A stretch of 64,000 nucleotides of DNA from contig NZ_JBHSYO010000004.1 of assembly GCF_042662685.1 (NCBI RefSeq), positions 434,001-498,000 on the forward strand. The letters are read 5' to 3'. The stretch comes from Pseudobowmanella zhangzhouensis. Its GTDB lineage: Bacteria; Pseudomonadota; Gammaproteobacteria; Enterobacterales; Alteromonadaceae. Shown one piece after another: positions 8,874-17,257 of this stretch; the first letter of the stretch is position 1, and each line of letters starts with the position of its first letter. Under the pieces are notes generated by a model. That model saw only the letters and a program-made list of their open reading frames with translations. It was not told the DNA's origin and did no database searches. The translations under genes and the position numbers were made by a program.

Positions 8874-8885
8874 TGTAGTGGTCAA
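8874..8885 (+). repeat. TGTAGTGGTCAA, possible insertion-sequence end
   Basis: This 12-mer recurs at 16652-16663 in the same orientation, each time beside a damaged gene. Together with the TG start it resembles an IS3-family terminus (recollection). No transposase is present, so it could be chance. Confidence 0.3.
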
Positions 8886-8907
8886 CTATTCCCGGAAAAC
8901 CTGTTAG

Positions 8908-9684
8908 GTTGTTTTTCTGCATTGGCGGGTGCTGGATCCCCACGGCGAGATGGCTGGCCGCCTGCGTCATCTTTCCCCTAAGGTGATTGATGCCGAAACA
9001 ACCGGCTTGCCCTTTCCCCTGCTACGCCACTTGCGCGGCGAAGCGGCCGACATCAAGGTGAAAAGCCTGTCCAATGATTTACAGGCGTCATCGCTTGTAA
9101 TGGGCGTACATCAAATAGAAGCCCTGAATCAAGTGCTGGAGGTCGCCATGGCCTCAGGTATCGACGATAACCTGGCCTTAAAGCAGTTTTTAACTGACCA
9201 TCTGGACTCCAAGCTACGTAACCATATTGCCGACTTTTTGCTATTGCTGCGCTCCAATAAACAGGTGGAGCAAAATCAACCTGGGCTCTACATACATGAC
9301 CTCAGCGCCTTTGACGAACTGCGCATTAGTCGTGCCCTGTATGCCATGTGTATATTGCGCTACAGCAAAAACAGTCAATTTAAAGATGCGAGCCAAGCGG
9401 TGATGCTGGTATTTGATGAAGCGGAACTGCTGCTGGAGGGGCGCAGCAACTAAAGCCTTAAGCGCTTTTTGCAGGAAGCCCGAAAACTGAATATGGGCGG
9501 GATCTTTGTGGCCCAGCAAAAGCCTGCTCACACCTGGTTTACGAATAACCTCAATCACAGTTTTGAGCTGACACTTCCAATCAGCCAATCGGCTGCCAGA
9601 TGGCTGGATATGCAATCTATTCGGCAGGCGAGTTTCTCGACTATTAAGCCAAGGCAAAATTGGTGGCAGAAGTTAATGGGGTGA
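8908..9684 (+). pseudogene. HerA/DUF87-type ATPase remnant (truncated, internal stop)
   Basis: One reading frame, broken by an in-frame TAA at 9451-9453, encodes the C-terminal part of a HerA-like DNA-translocating ATPase: LDPHGEMA just downstream of where Walker A should be, the Walker B-like VMLVFDEAEL, then after the stop GGIFVAQQ typical of the sensor strand. The Walker A part is missing: the frame is closed upstream by TAG at 8905 and no ATG fits. A single C-to-T change (CAA to TAA) would explain the stop. HerA ATPases act in DNA end processing and in several defence systems. Confidence 0.7.
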
Positions 9685-9838
9685 AGTTCCACCTGCTTGT
9701 GACCCCCTTCCTGTTCCATTGGGATACTTCGAAAAATCATTCTTTTTGATTCGGCAGCTCTTAGAGAGTGTGTGAGGCAATACTTGCAGCCGTTCGTCAC
9801 CTACCTCTGAGTGAACGTTCTACTGATGGAGGCAGGCG

Positions 9839-10123
9839 ATGGCGACGGATATTTACCGTTTTAGCGGCAGTGGTTTTAAGCCTTTTAAAAAGCTGATGGA
9901 TAAGGTGCTGTGACTGAGCAGTTATTTTCAGCCACCGGTGCGTCATTTTACCGACGAGAACGGCGACTGTGTCTTTGAAATGGATGTATTTCACCTGGTG
10001 ACGGCGGATCAGATGGTTAAGGTACTGAGCAAGCACGACAAGTCTTTGCGCTTAAAGCGTCTGGCCAGGCAGCATTACCGTTTTGAGTTTGAACAGCCCA
10101 GGGACGAAAGCCAAACTGACTAA
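9839..10123 (+). pseudogene. Small unknown gene with in-frame TGA
   Basis: An ATG with GGAGG six bases upstream opens a 94-codon frame interrupted by TGA at 9911-9913. After the stop the frame continues to 10123 with natural composition (HFTDENGDCVFEMDVFHLV). I do not recognise the family. The good ribosome site and open downstream frame argue for a recently inactivated gene. It follows the HerA remnant and precedes a metallophosphoesterase, suggesting the three were one operon. Confidence 0.5.
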
Positions 10124-10189
10124 GCGGAAACTTGTTATCAGCGTTATAAATATCAGCAATTTAATCACGAGCAGGAAGGCTTCACGAAG

Positions 10190-10960
10190 ATGAGACTGTT
10201 GTTATTATCCGATTTGCATCTGGAGTTTTTATCAAAGCCGCAAAAGCTGTATGCCGCTATTTCGCCCAATATGGCGGATGCAGTGGTATTGGCCGGTGAT
10301 ATCGCCTGTGGCACCGGCGCAGAGGACGTTATCCGGTACTTGGTTGGCGTGGGCTATCGGGTGATCTATGTGCTGGGTAATCATGAGTTTTATGGCCATG
10401 ATCCCGAACAGTTAATTGCACAGTGGCGTGAAATCAGCGAGCGAACGCCAGGCCTGTATTTCCTACACAACGATGCCGTAACCCTTGATGGGATCACTTT
10501 TTGGGGTACGGTACTTTGGAGCCATCTCAATACTCAGCGTCAAACTGAGGCAGTGGACAGGTTACTGCGGCAGAATTTAAAACGGGTGGCAGATTTTCGG
10601 CATATCAAAGTCTGGTCGCCTAAAATGATGCAGCAACATTACTATCAGGCGCTTGATTACCTGACTCGATTTTTACACCAGCCAACAACCGGGCGCATCG
10701 TGGTGATCAGCCATTTTTTACCCAGCTATAGGTGCATTGATACGGCGTTTGCAGCCAGCCCGTTAAATCCCTATTTCGCCTCGCCCCTGGACAAGCTGAT
10801 AGAACAAACCCAACCCGCCCTTTGGTTACACGGCCATACCCATAGCAGTGTCAGGCTCAGCATCGGCCAAACCCGCATCATGGCCAACCCAAGGGGTTAC
10901 CCCCACCTTGCCCATGAACTCAACCCGCAGATTAGCTGGGACCAGGTGATATGGCTATAA
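10190..10960 (+). CDS. Calcineurin-like metallophosphoesterase
   Basis: 256 residues with the metallophosphoesterase motifs in order: SDLHLE (D8, H10), VLAGDIA, LGNHEFYG, VISHFLP and HGHTHSS. These bind two metal ions and cleave phosphomonoesters or phosphodiesters; the substrate cannot be told from sequence. No signal peptide. It appears intact although the two genes before it are broken. The start at 10190 has GGAAGG about 11 bases upstream. Confidence 0.85.
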   Translation: MRLLLLSDLHLEFLSKPQKLYAAISPNMADAVVLAGDIACGTGAEDVIRYLVGVGYRVIYVLGNHEFYGHDPEQLIAQWREISERTPGLYFLHNDAVTLDGITFWGTVLWSHLNTQRQTEAVDRLLRQNLKRVADFRHIKVWSPKMMQQHYYQALDYLTRFLHQPTTGRIVVISHFLPSYRCIDTAFAASPLNPYFASPLDKLIEQTQPALWLHGHTHSSVRLSIGQTRIMANPRGYPHLAHELNPQISWDQVIWL

Positions 10961-10999
10961 CAGGCGGATCAACACCTGCCAGACAGGGGCAGATGCCCC

Positions 11000-11551
11000 T
11001 TAGCGGCGAAACAGCGTTTTAACAGCCAGAGAGGCCAGTATTGCAGCTCCCATTAATGCGGCTGCAGAAGGTTCTGGGACCTGGTTAACTTGAATTTGTT
11101 CAATATTGTAAAAAGGCATTGAATAAATTTCATTAATTCGATTATTTTGATCACCAATTATCCAAGGAGTTGAATTTTGAGAAAAGTCTCCAATTTTGTA
11201 ATTATTTTTAAATAACTCTTTTAATCTCATCTCAAAAGTTACATTCTGAAGATCTTGATTCACGGGCGCACTAAATACACCATAAGTCCCGCTTTTAGAA
11301 AAATCCCAAGAATCACCTTGAGAAGTATAAAAATTAAAAAATTCTGACAAAGAAGAATCTTGAAAATCAAAACCTGCTAAATCAATTGGAATTGATGAAT
11401 CAATGTTTAAAACAATCGAATCTTTTACTCCTTCTCCAGAATCATCATAAGAACAGATAGAGATTTGACCTCCATTTGAACCTGTATAAATTTGTTCATT
11501 GTCTGCCTTATAGCAGTTCATGGTATCGTCTGTTACGGTGATCAACGCCAT
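11000..11551 (-). CDS. PEP-CTERM sorted protein without visible signal peptide
   Basis: 183 residues ending in a PEP-CTERM tail: VPEPS, a hydrophobic helix, then basic TLFRR. This tail is the sorting signal read by exosortase. The body is polar and AT-rich and shows no known domain. The start (ATG, AAGGGA seven bases upstream) gives MALITVTDDTMN, which is not a signal peptide; the frame is open 33 codons upstream but has no usual start codon. It may be 5'-truncated, fused to foreign upstream DNA, or wrongly started. No exosortase gene is in the window. Confidence 0.7.
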   Translation of the reverse strand: MALITVTDDTMNCYKADNEQIYTGSNGGQISICSYDDSGEGVKDSIVLNIDSSIPIDLAGFDFQDSSLSEFFNFYTSQGDSWDFSKSGTYGVFSAPVNQDLQNVTFEMRLKELFKNNYKIGDFSQNSTPWIIGDQNNRINEIYSMPFYNIEQIQVNQVPEPSAAALMGAAILASLAVKTLFRR

Positions 11552-11795
11552 GCTGTGTCCCTTCTGTTTATTCTTTATCTGGTTTTGGGTATGCCATCGG
11601 CAAACCTGAATGCACGAAAAAATTTTCCGGCAAAATTTGCGCCAAGGGGCTTAAATACCAGTCAACACTGGGCTGTGCCAAAGTTTGCCCGTAACCGGCT
11701 GCTAGATTTGAAAAATAAACTGACGCTTGTTTTGCACTGAATCCTTTGAGCCGGTGCTGTCTGCAGGCATTAAGCTCTGCCTGCTGTATTCCCTC

Positions 11796-11915
11796 TTAAC
11801 TTTGCTCCTCAGGTAACCTAAGCGTAGCCTCATCCAGCTTACCGTCGAAATAGCGTTGCAGCGCCTGGTGAAATTCACTCTCCGGGAGGCTGGTCTTGCC
11901 CAAAACTAACAGCCG
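11796..11915 (-). other. Possible frameshifted C-terminal extension of the Fic gene
   Basis: Directly after the A8 run near the end of the Fic gene, the other frame stays open for about 39 codons to TAA at 11796-11798. It encodes protein-like sequence (LPESEFHQALQRYF, then DGKLDEATLRLPEEQS). Adding one base in the A run joins it to the Fic frame. It may be a mutated tail, a slippage product, or the remnant of another gene. Confidence 0.45.
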
Positions 11916-13432
11916 TTTTTTTTAAGAAGCGAAACTAAAAACGTTGTAAATGGCACAATGTCTTGTCTAACACTGGCTGCTTCCAAGGCTTGCATATATT
12001 CATCCCGTCGTTCGACGGGCACGACTGTCCAAGGGTAACCTCCGGAGGCCATCATTAGATTCATGATGAATCTTCCCATTCGGCCATTACCATCAAAGTA
12101 AGGGTGGATGTAAACAAAAATGAAGTGCCCCAGTACCACTCTGACTGCTGCATTTTTCTCTTCTGCAAGCAAGTCGAATAGTGTCGGCATCATGTCGCGA
12201 ACAGCATCTCTGCGTGGTGGAGTATGCATAGACTGGCGAATATAAACAGGCCCTGACCGGTAACCGGCCAAGTCAGATTGTTTAATAATACCAGCCGCAA
12301 CACTTGGGCCAAATAAGGCGAGGTACCAATCGCTGTGCGTCTGTTCCAAAACATCGCCAGGGTTGTTACCTTCTAGTACTGCTAACACGGCTTTTTTAAC
12401 TTTCTGAAACGCATCCCAGTAGCCTCTGGCCGCCATGGCATCTAAGTGTTTTCTACTTTCCTCTGAGCCTTCAGCTTGCCAGTTTCCAGAACGAACCAGT
12501 TCAATCAATTCGCGAGTTACCCGATAACCTTCGATGGATAGTGAGTGGTAGGCGTCTGTAACATATTTGTCTTCGACTTCGGCCATGTAGGTTTCTATAT
12601 CGACGGTTTGGTTTGAGGCTAAAGGAAAGTGCGAAATAACATCTTCACGCATTTGTGCCCACATCAACCGGATGCGATTAACATGAGGCGAGATATCACG
12701 ACGACCAAAGCTAATCTGGACTTTCTCGGCAAATGGGTCTTCTTCTTGTACTTTCAAATCGGCCGCTTGCATGCCCTTTAAAATATTGTCAGCAATCAGG
12801 TCCCGGCCAATATTTCTAAAAGCCCCCACCAATCGGCCAGCAATCACACTATGGTTACCTGCGAGTAAAACGGACAATACATCGGATGCATCTGTCACCA
12901 TCAATAAGGCTGTACGCATTTGGATAGACGCATTTTGAAACTGATTCGCCGAAGAATAGACAAGTGCTGCAGCTAAGCTGTAAACGTTGAGCCCTTCCAG
13001 GTATTCAATGTGCTCTGCGGCTGGCATATTCAACCTGACATCAAAAATCGAGGTGTTGTGCAGAAAGGCAGTGGGCTTATTATTACCTTTGGGCGAGCGC
13101 ACTAACAATTGCTGAGGCACGGTTCTATCACCGATATGCAGACTGAGTGATTGCTCAGGCGAGAGACACCAGGATTTATCGAACCGTTCAGACAAGTAAG
13201 CGCCGCAAAAGTCCCAGAAAGAGGTATACCAAGATGTACTGTCGCCCGATTTTTCATCTGGCATCGCCGGTATGTACCAGCCCCGGATGACTTCGCGAAT
13301 AAACCCATGCTTCAATAGCCGCTCTCTATGCACTCTGCTGAGTTGCTTTGACTGGATAGCAACAACCCCAGACACTTGAAGCTGTTGTAACTGCTCAAGC
13401 GAATCTGCTAGTTTTCGTGATATGTCATTCAT
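11906..13432 (-). CDS. Fic-family AMP transferase with N-terminal AbiEi-like winged-helix region
   Basis: 508 residues. The Fic core motif HPYFDGNGRMGR is at 443-454, complete for AMPylation. An autoinhibitory motif SLSIEG, matching (S/T)xxxE(G/N), lies upstream near residue 305, so the enzyme can be self-restrained. The first ~60 residues (SGVVAIQSKQLSRVHRERLL onward, RGWYIPA) look like the DNA-binding winged helix of AbiEi-type antitoxins, suggesting autoregulation. TGGAG precedes the ATG. The in-frame end LLKKNGC lies on an A8 run, with possible longer product. A 24-bp-period repeat array lies upstream. Confidence 0.85.
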   Translation of the reverse strand: MNDISRKLADSLEQLQQLQVSGVVAIQSKQLSRVHRERLLKHGFIREVIRGWYIPAMPDEKSGDSTSWYTSFWDFCGAYLSERFDKSWCLSPEQSLSLHIGDRTVPQQLLVRSPKGNNKPTAFLHNTSIFDVRLNMPAAEHIEYLEGLNVYSLAAALVYSSANQFQNASIQMRTALLMVTDASDVLSVLLAGNHSVIAGRLVGAFRNIGRDLIADNILKGMQAADLKVQEEDPFAEKVQISFGRRDISPHVNRIRLMWAQMREDVISHFPLASNQTVDIETYMAEVEDKYVTDAYHSLSIEGYRVTRELIELVRSGNWQAEGSEESRKHLDAMAARGYWDAFQKVKKAVLAVLEGNNPGDVLEQTHSDWYLALFGPSVAAGIIKQSDLAGYRSGPVYIRQSMHTPPRRDAVRDMMPTLFDLLAEEKNAAVRVVLGHFIFVYIHPYFDGNGRMGRFIMNLMMASGGYPWTVVPVERRDEYMQALEAASVRQDIVPFTTFLVSLLKKNGC

Positions 13433-13484
13433 ATTCGCTCCAGTTATTACTCGTGATACCTACAACTTATCAATGTTAACCTCT

Positions 13485-13580
13485 AAGTTTTAGCGTTATA
13501 CCATTTATAGGTTTTAATGTCATGCAACTTGTAGGTTTTAATGACTTGCTTTTTTTAGGCTTTGATGCTCATTAGGTTGA
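13485..13580. repeat. Four 24-bp-period repeats upstream of the Fic gene
   Basis: AGGTTTTAATG occurs at 13509 and 13533, AGGCTTTGATG at 13557, and a weaker AAGTTTTAGCG at 13485, all exactly 24 bases apart. They end about 50 bases before the Fic start on the divergent side. Tandem spacing suggests an operator array bound by the Fic protein's own winged helix or another regulator (inference). The stretch from 13581 to 13807 shows nothing I recognise. Confidence 0.6.
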
Positions 13581-13807
13581 AAAAGCATACAAGAAACAGA
13601 TTTTTTCGGCTTTAAGCCTTCCCATAGCAGCACAGATTTACAACCGGCGAGCCATTAAGAAATAGCGATGTAAATCGACCTAACTGAATAGCCAGGAATA
13701 CACCAAGCACCGGCCAGTCGTTTTTGATAGGGATCGTCATGTCCTTCTTGTGACACCATTAAACATTAACCCTCAAACCCAAACCACCGCCATTCAAGTC
13801 AACACTT

Positions 13808-13888
13808 TTGACATCTTTAAATGTCATTTTTGCAAACCTTGATTTTCTCAGTGATTAAGTACACAATTTTGACACACAAAGATGTCAA
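13808..13888. promoter_or_regulatory. Pair of TTGACA-N8-TGTCAW operators upstream of abiEi
   Basis: Two matching palindromes lie at 13808-13827 and 13869-13888, 61 bases apart. The second directly abuts TATAGT (13889-13894), a possible -10. AbiEi antitoxins are known to repress their own promoter by binding two inverted repeats, so these are good operator candidates. Confidence 0.65.
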
Positions 13889-13910
13889 TATAGTTCACTT
13901 AATTACCAAG

Positions 13911-14447
13911 ATGAGAAAAACAGACGCCGTTAAAGCTTTTGCTGAATACGACAAACGTGGTCGTTACGTGTTCAACAACGCCGATCTCGCTAAAATCTTC
14001 CATGAGGATAATGAGCGAGCTTTACGTGCAGGAATCAAACGCTTGCTGGATGACCAATTGCTGGTGCGGGTTATTAACGGCATTTATGTGAATGAGTTAT
14101 CACAGAGCAAAGGCAGCAATACCTTAGAGCAAATTGCTAAAACCATTCGCCGCGGCGAGTACAACTACGTGAGTCTCGAGTCTGCATTATCCGAATACGG
14201 TGTTATTTCGCAAATTCCCGTTGACCGTCTAACCGTGATGACGACTGGCCGTTCTGCTGAATACAAAACACCTTATGGCACCATTGAATTTACACATACA
14301 AAACGCTCCCCCACAGACATTCTGGAAGGCACTCTGCTGGTCGATAGGCCACTTAGATTAGCCACCAAGCAGGTCGCTTACCGGGATTTGAAACGCGTTG
14401 GCCGCAATACGCATCTGGTTGATGAGGAGGCATTACATGAAGATTGA
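13911..14447 (+). CDS. abiEi: AbiEi-family antitoxin (type IV toxin-antitoxin)
   Basis: 178 residues from the ATG at 13911 (MRKTDAVKAFAEYDKRGRYV). A longer frame to 13821 exists but would read through the operator palindromes, so the later start is preferred. It has an N-terminal winged helix (LAKIF then ALRAGIKRLLDDQLLVRV then NGIYVN) and the C-terminal AbiEi region (YVSLESALSEYGVI). AbiEi counters the toxin without binding it and represses the operon. Its end overlaps abiEii by 11 bp. A phage-defence abortive-infection role is known for the family. Confidence 0.88.
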   Translation: MRKTDAVKAFAEYDKRGRYVFNNADLAKIFHEDNERALRAGIKRLLDDQLLVRVINGIYVNELSQSKGSNTLEQIAKTIRRGEYNYVSLESALSEYGVISQIPVDRLTVMTTGRSAEYKTPYGTIEFTHTKRSPTDILEGTLLVDRPLRLATKQVAYRDLKRVGRNTHLVDEEALHED

Positions 14448-15357
14448 TCAACAAAAATTTTCCTTACTTGTTAATCAGGCCATGCAAAATAGTGACGTTT
14501 CGCATATGCGGGCCGTCATTGAGAAAGAATTATTGCACTACGACATTTTATTTGCGCTGGATAAGGGTGGCTTGCTGGACAACCTGGTCATCCAGGGCGG
14601 TACGTCTTTACGCCTGTGTTATGGCGGTAACCGTTTCAGTGAAGATTTGGATTTCGCCGGTGGCAAGGACTTTTCTTCCGCAGATCTGGCTGACATGAAA
14701 TCATGCATCGAGAAGTACATAGGCTCTCGCTATGGGCTCGAAGTTAACGTTAAAGAGCCCAAAGAGTTACGAGAAGACCCAAGATATGCGGAGTTAAGCG
14801 TTGATAAATGGCAAATCGCCGTAATCACTTCACCACAACGTAAAGACCTGCCAAAACAAAAAATCAAACTCGAAGTCGCTAATGTACCTGCTTATACGAG
14901 AGAGCCATTACCACTGCAGGCAAATTATGATTTTTTGCCGGATGGGTACAGTGACACACTGGTACTCACAGAGACCTTAGATGAAGTAATGGCAGATAAA
15001 GTCATTTCATTACCTGCAACAACACGCTATGTGCGTTATCGGGATATCTGGGATTTAGCCTGGTTACAACAGCAAGGTGCTAAGTTAAGGATGGATTTAG
15101 TACGCCACAAGATTGATGATTATCAAATCACAGAGTATGAACACTTGCTTGCGAAGCTGATTGAGAGCCTACCATCGATTATCTCCAGCGCAGAGTTTAC
15201 GGCAGAGATGAAACGCTTTTTACCTACCGATGTATTTGACAGAACGCTGGCACAAACCAAGTTCCAAACATACCTGTCCAACACCTTACTCAAATTATTC
15301 ACCTCCGTTGGAAGCCAATTGAAAGGAGGCAAAAACCAACACGAATTTAAAATGTAA
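14437..15357 (+). CDS. abiEii: AbiEii-family nucleotidyltransferase toxin
   Basis: 306 residues from an ATG with AGGAGG seven bases upstream; upstream in-frame codons to 14398 are not needed. The nucleotidyltransferase signature is GGTSLRL (54-60) then EDLDF (69-73), followed by the conserved DEVMADKV and RYRDIWDL further on. AbiEii toxins transfer nucleotides and arrest growth, with GTP binding known for one member. It is coupled by overlap to the antitoxin gene. All catalytic motifs look intact, so the pair is probably functional. Confidence 0.9.
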   Translation: MKIDQQKFSLLVNQAMQNSDVSHMRAVIEKELLHYDILFALDKGGLLDNLVIQGGTSLRLCYGGNRFSEDLDFAGGKDFSSADLADMKSCIEKYIGSRYGLEVNVKEPKELREDPRYAELSVDKWQIAVITSPQRKDLPKQKIKLEVANVPAYTREPLPLQANYDFLPDGYSDTLVLTETLDEVMADKVISLPATTRYVRYRDIWDLAWLQQQGAKLRMDLVRHKIDDYQITEYEHLLAKLIESLPSIISSAEFTAEMKRFLPTDVFDRTLAQTKFQTYLSNTLLKLFTSVGSQLKGGKNQHEFKM

Positions 15358-15531
15358 AACACGTTTCGGAAAATCACATAGGGTCGGTAACAGCGCACTA
15401 CTTGATTGCGCCAGACTGATTGAATCGAATTGACTCCAAGACTTAATCCCCTACTCCATCGACTCAAAAAATTCACACGTAAACATCTACCCATTCACAA
15501 AAGGGTGGTCAAAATGGAAAATATTTCAGCC

Positions 15532-15882
15532 GTGCCCACGGTGCCCAAAACAGCCACATCAAAAAAGAGACTCTTGGATCAGAGAAGGATCTGGGAGTTT
15601 GCAATCGGCTGAAAGTCAGCTATGGTAAGGGAATGAGACCGACGCCTGAGATTTTGAAAAATTTCAAATCTGGCTCAAATGCCTTGACATGGTGGGGGTC
15701 GGTAGTTCGAGTCTACTCGGACGCACCAATTTCCTTATATAAATCAATATCTTACTCAACGATCTGGTGCCCATTACGGTGGGGGTCAAACGATCTGCTG
15801 TCTCGGTGCCCAAATGGTGCCCAACGCCTTTTTTCGCACTTGCCGATTTCGGCCAAAAATTGACCCCCAGCCAAATGGGCAC
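15532..15882. repeat. GTGCCCA heptamers around the tRNA-Val fragment
   Basis: GTGCCCA occurs at 15532, 15541, 15767, 15806 and 15817, and inverted as TGGGCAC at 15876. A GGGGGTCAA/TTGACCCCC inverted pair lies at 15781 and 15860. Clustered short repeats on both sides of a tRNA-derived core look like integrase arm-binding sites. The rest of 15358-15681 and 15729-15991 shows no gene. Confidence 0.5.
15682..15728 (+). other. 3' fragment of tRNA-Val(GAC): integration-site remnant
   Basis: These 47 bases match the 3' part of a bacterial tRNA-Val(GAC): anticodon GAC at 15686-15688, GGTGG stem half, T arm GGTAG-TTCGAGT-CTACT (15701-15717), acceptor strand CGGACGC, discriminator A and CCA. The 5' half (expected to begin GCGTCCG) is absent, so no tRNA is made. 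Integrative elements duplicate exactly such 3' ends, so this marks an att junction. No integrase is visible. Confidence 0.8.
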
Positions 15883-15991
15883 ATAATGTTATTGTAAGAA
15901 AATTTCAATTTTTTGGGCGATTGGATCATTGGCGGGATTTAATTCGATTTTGGGCGCTTTTTTTGGTAAAAAAAAATGTGCAATCTTTATC

Positions 15992-16519
15992 CTATCTTTT
16001 TAATTTCATCATAACTCCCTCGGGTAAATCCACTCTGGAATATATTAAAAATCGTTCTCCAGCAATCCAATCTTTCAAAGAATGCGCGTAAATAACAGAA
16101 CAATCACTGGCATCATCTGATAGGACATGAGTTTTCCTCAGGTCCAAACTAAATCGTAAACTATCACCACGATTAATTACGTGAAGGTCTGAATTCTCGA
16201 GATCCCAATCTATATAACTCCCCACATACTTTGACTTCCCCACCTTGCATTCTATTTCTATGTATCTTCCTGAAACATCATAACCAATTGGGATCAATCT
16301 TTTATCAAAAGCCACATTTCTAAAGTTATTAACGAACTCGTACTCAATTATCGAAGAATTTTTTGGAAAGCTTGCTTTTAAAACTATCTCATTATTGCAA
16401 TAGTCATCTAATACGCAATTTGAATCCTCATCAGAACATGAAGCCATCGAAAAAATTAAAGTAAAGATAAAAATATTTTTAATATTCAATGAATGATACT
16501 CAAATTGCGACATATTCAT
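15992..16519 (-). CDS. Small predicted lipoprotein, unknown
   Basis: 175 residues, strongly AT-rich. The N-terminus has a hydrophobic helix (NIFIFTLIFSMASC) ending in a lipobox-like MASC, so a lipid-anchored exported protein is likely. No domain is recognised. The body has several cysteines (CVLDDYCN, IECKVG, DCSVIYA). The start is ATG 16519 or the ATG two codons later; no clear ribosome site decides it. The composition differs from flanking core genes, suggesting acquired DNA. Confidence 0.6.
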   Translation of the reverse strand: MNMSQFEYHSLNIKNIFIFTLIFSMASCSDEDSNCVLDDYCNNEIVLKASFPKNSSIIEYEFVNNFRNVAFDKRLIPIGYDVSGRYIEIECKVGKSKYVGSYIDWDLENSDLHVINRGDSLRFSLDLRKTHVLSDDASDCSVIYAHSLKDWIAGERFLIYSRVDLPEGVMMKLKR

Positions 16520-16651
16520 TTAAATAATAATTCTGAATCAATACGTCTTGCTAATCTTGTGGAGTCAAATCCTGCTCCCTGACTTTTATCCCTTGTCTCT
16601 TCTTACGTATAAAGCCAGCCACCTTAATGAATCTATATCATTTATCAAAGG

Positions 16652-16663
16652 TGTAGTGGTCAA
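16652..16663 (+). repeat. Second copy of TGTAGTGGTCAA
   Basis: Identical to 8874-8885 and in the same orientation. It lies just beyond the 3' end of a doubly frameshifted gene. It may be an insertion-sequence end left after decay. The rest of 16520-16703 holds nothing recognised. Confidence 0.3.
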
Positions 16664-16703
16664 GTAATTTTGGCCACTGCTTCTAACTCATGGTCATACA
16701 TTT

Positions 16704-17257
16704 TTAGATTGGCAGCTTTAAAATACCAGCTACAGGAACTTGATTACCTGGCCTCCAATAACCTTGAATGGTAAACTTATTATCTGAATTTGCATTCACC
16801 AATTCTTTTGCTCTAATCGCTATATCATCCAAGCTAATTTGAAATGCTTATTACGTTAGATTTGATACACCTTACAGGCTTGATTCGATCTGGTTCGCAA
16901 AGTTCCGCTGATACTGAATAACTCCCAGTCTCAAGCCTGTACAGACTGGAAAGACCCTCAATATCGAAAAACTTACCAACGAGTCCGCTACTTACCACAT
17001 CCACTTGATACTTTCTGCCACAACGCTCACGAAGCAATGAAGTCAATTCATATTCCTCATCATTTTTATTTACAATAAGTAAAAGAGAGCGCCCCAAAAT
17101 CTGACAAACACATATTAGGTTTAACTCTTTCACTGTCCCAACCTTCATTCAACAACACATAAATGAACTTTTCATCTTTGATGAGCTTTAACTCCAACGT
17201 GGCGAATGCACTATTTGAAATTAACAATAAAAAAACAAACTGAGTTATTATCCTCAT
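16704..17257 (-). pseudogene. Secreted small protein gene with two frameshifts
   Basis: Three overlapping frames join into one plausible protein. Piece 1 (from 17257) has a clean signal peptide (ITQFVFLLLISNSAFA) and runs to a stop near 17066. Piece 2 continues in another frame (NKNDEEYELTSLLRERCG) to 16834. Piece 3, a third frame, continues (DDIAIRAKELVNANSDNKF, then GYWRPGNQVPVAG) to TAA at 16704. One extra T near TGTAAATAAAAATG and one base change near GTAATAAGC would restore a single frame. Unknown family; AT-rich like its neighbour. Confidence 0.55.

Noticed and set aside
8761..8970. 69-codon minus-strand frame
   Set aside because: It crosses the start of the HerA remnant, has no ribosome site and no recognisable sequence.
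9911..9913. TGA read as selenocysteine
   Set aside because: No Cys-like conservation context or SECIS-type hairpin was evident, and the neighbouring gene is also broken, so decay is simpler.
13485..13580. CRISPR array
   Set aside because: Units are only 11 bases at a 24-base period, with no cas genes; operator repeats fit better.
15664..15882. Minus-strand frame covering the tRNA fragment
   Set aside because: Its C-terminal residues (VRPSRLELPTPTMSRH) are the classic antisense translation of a tRNA 3' end, not a protein.
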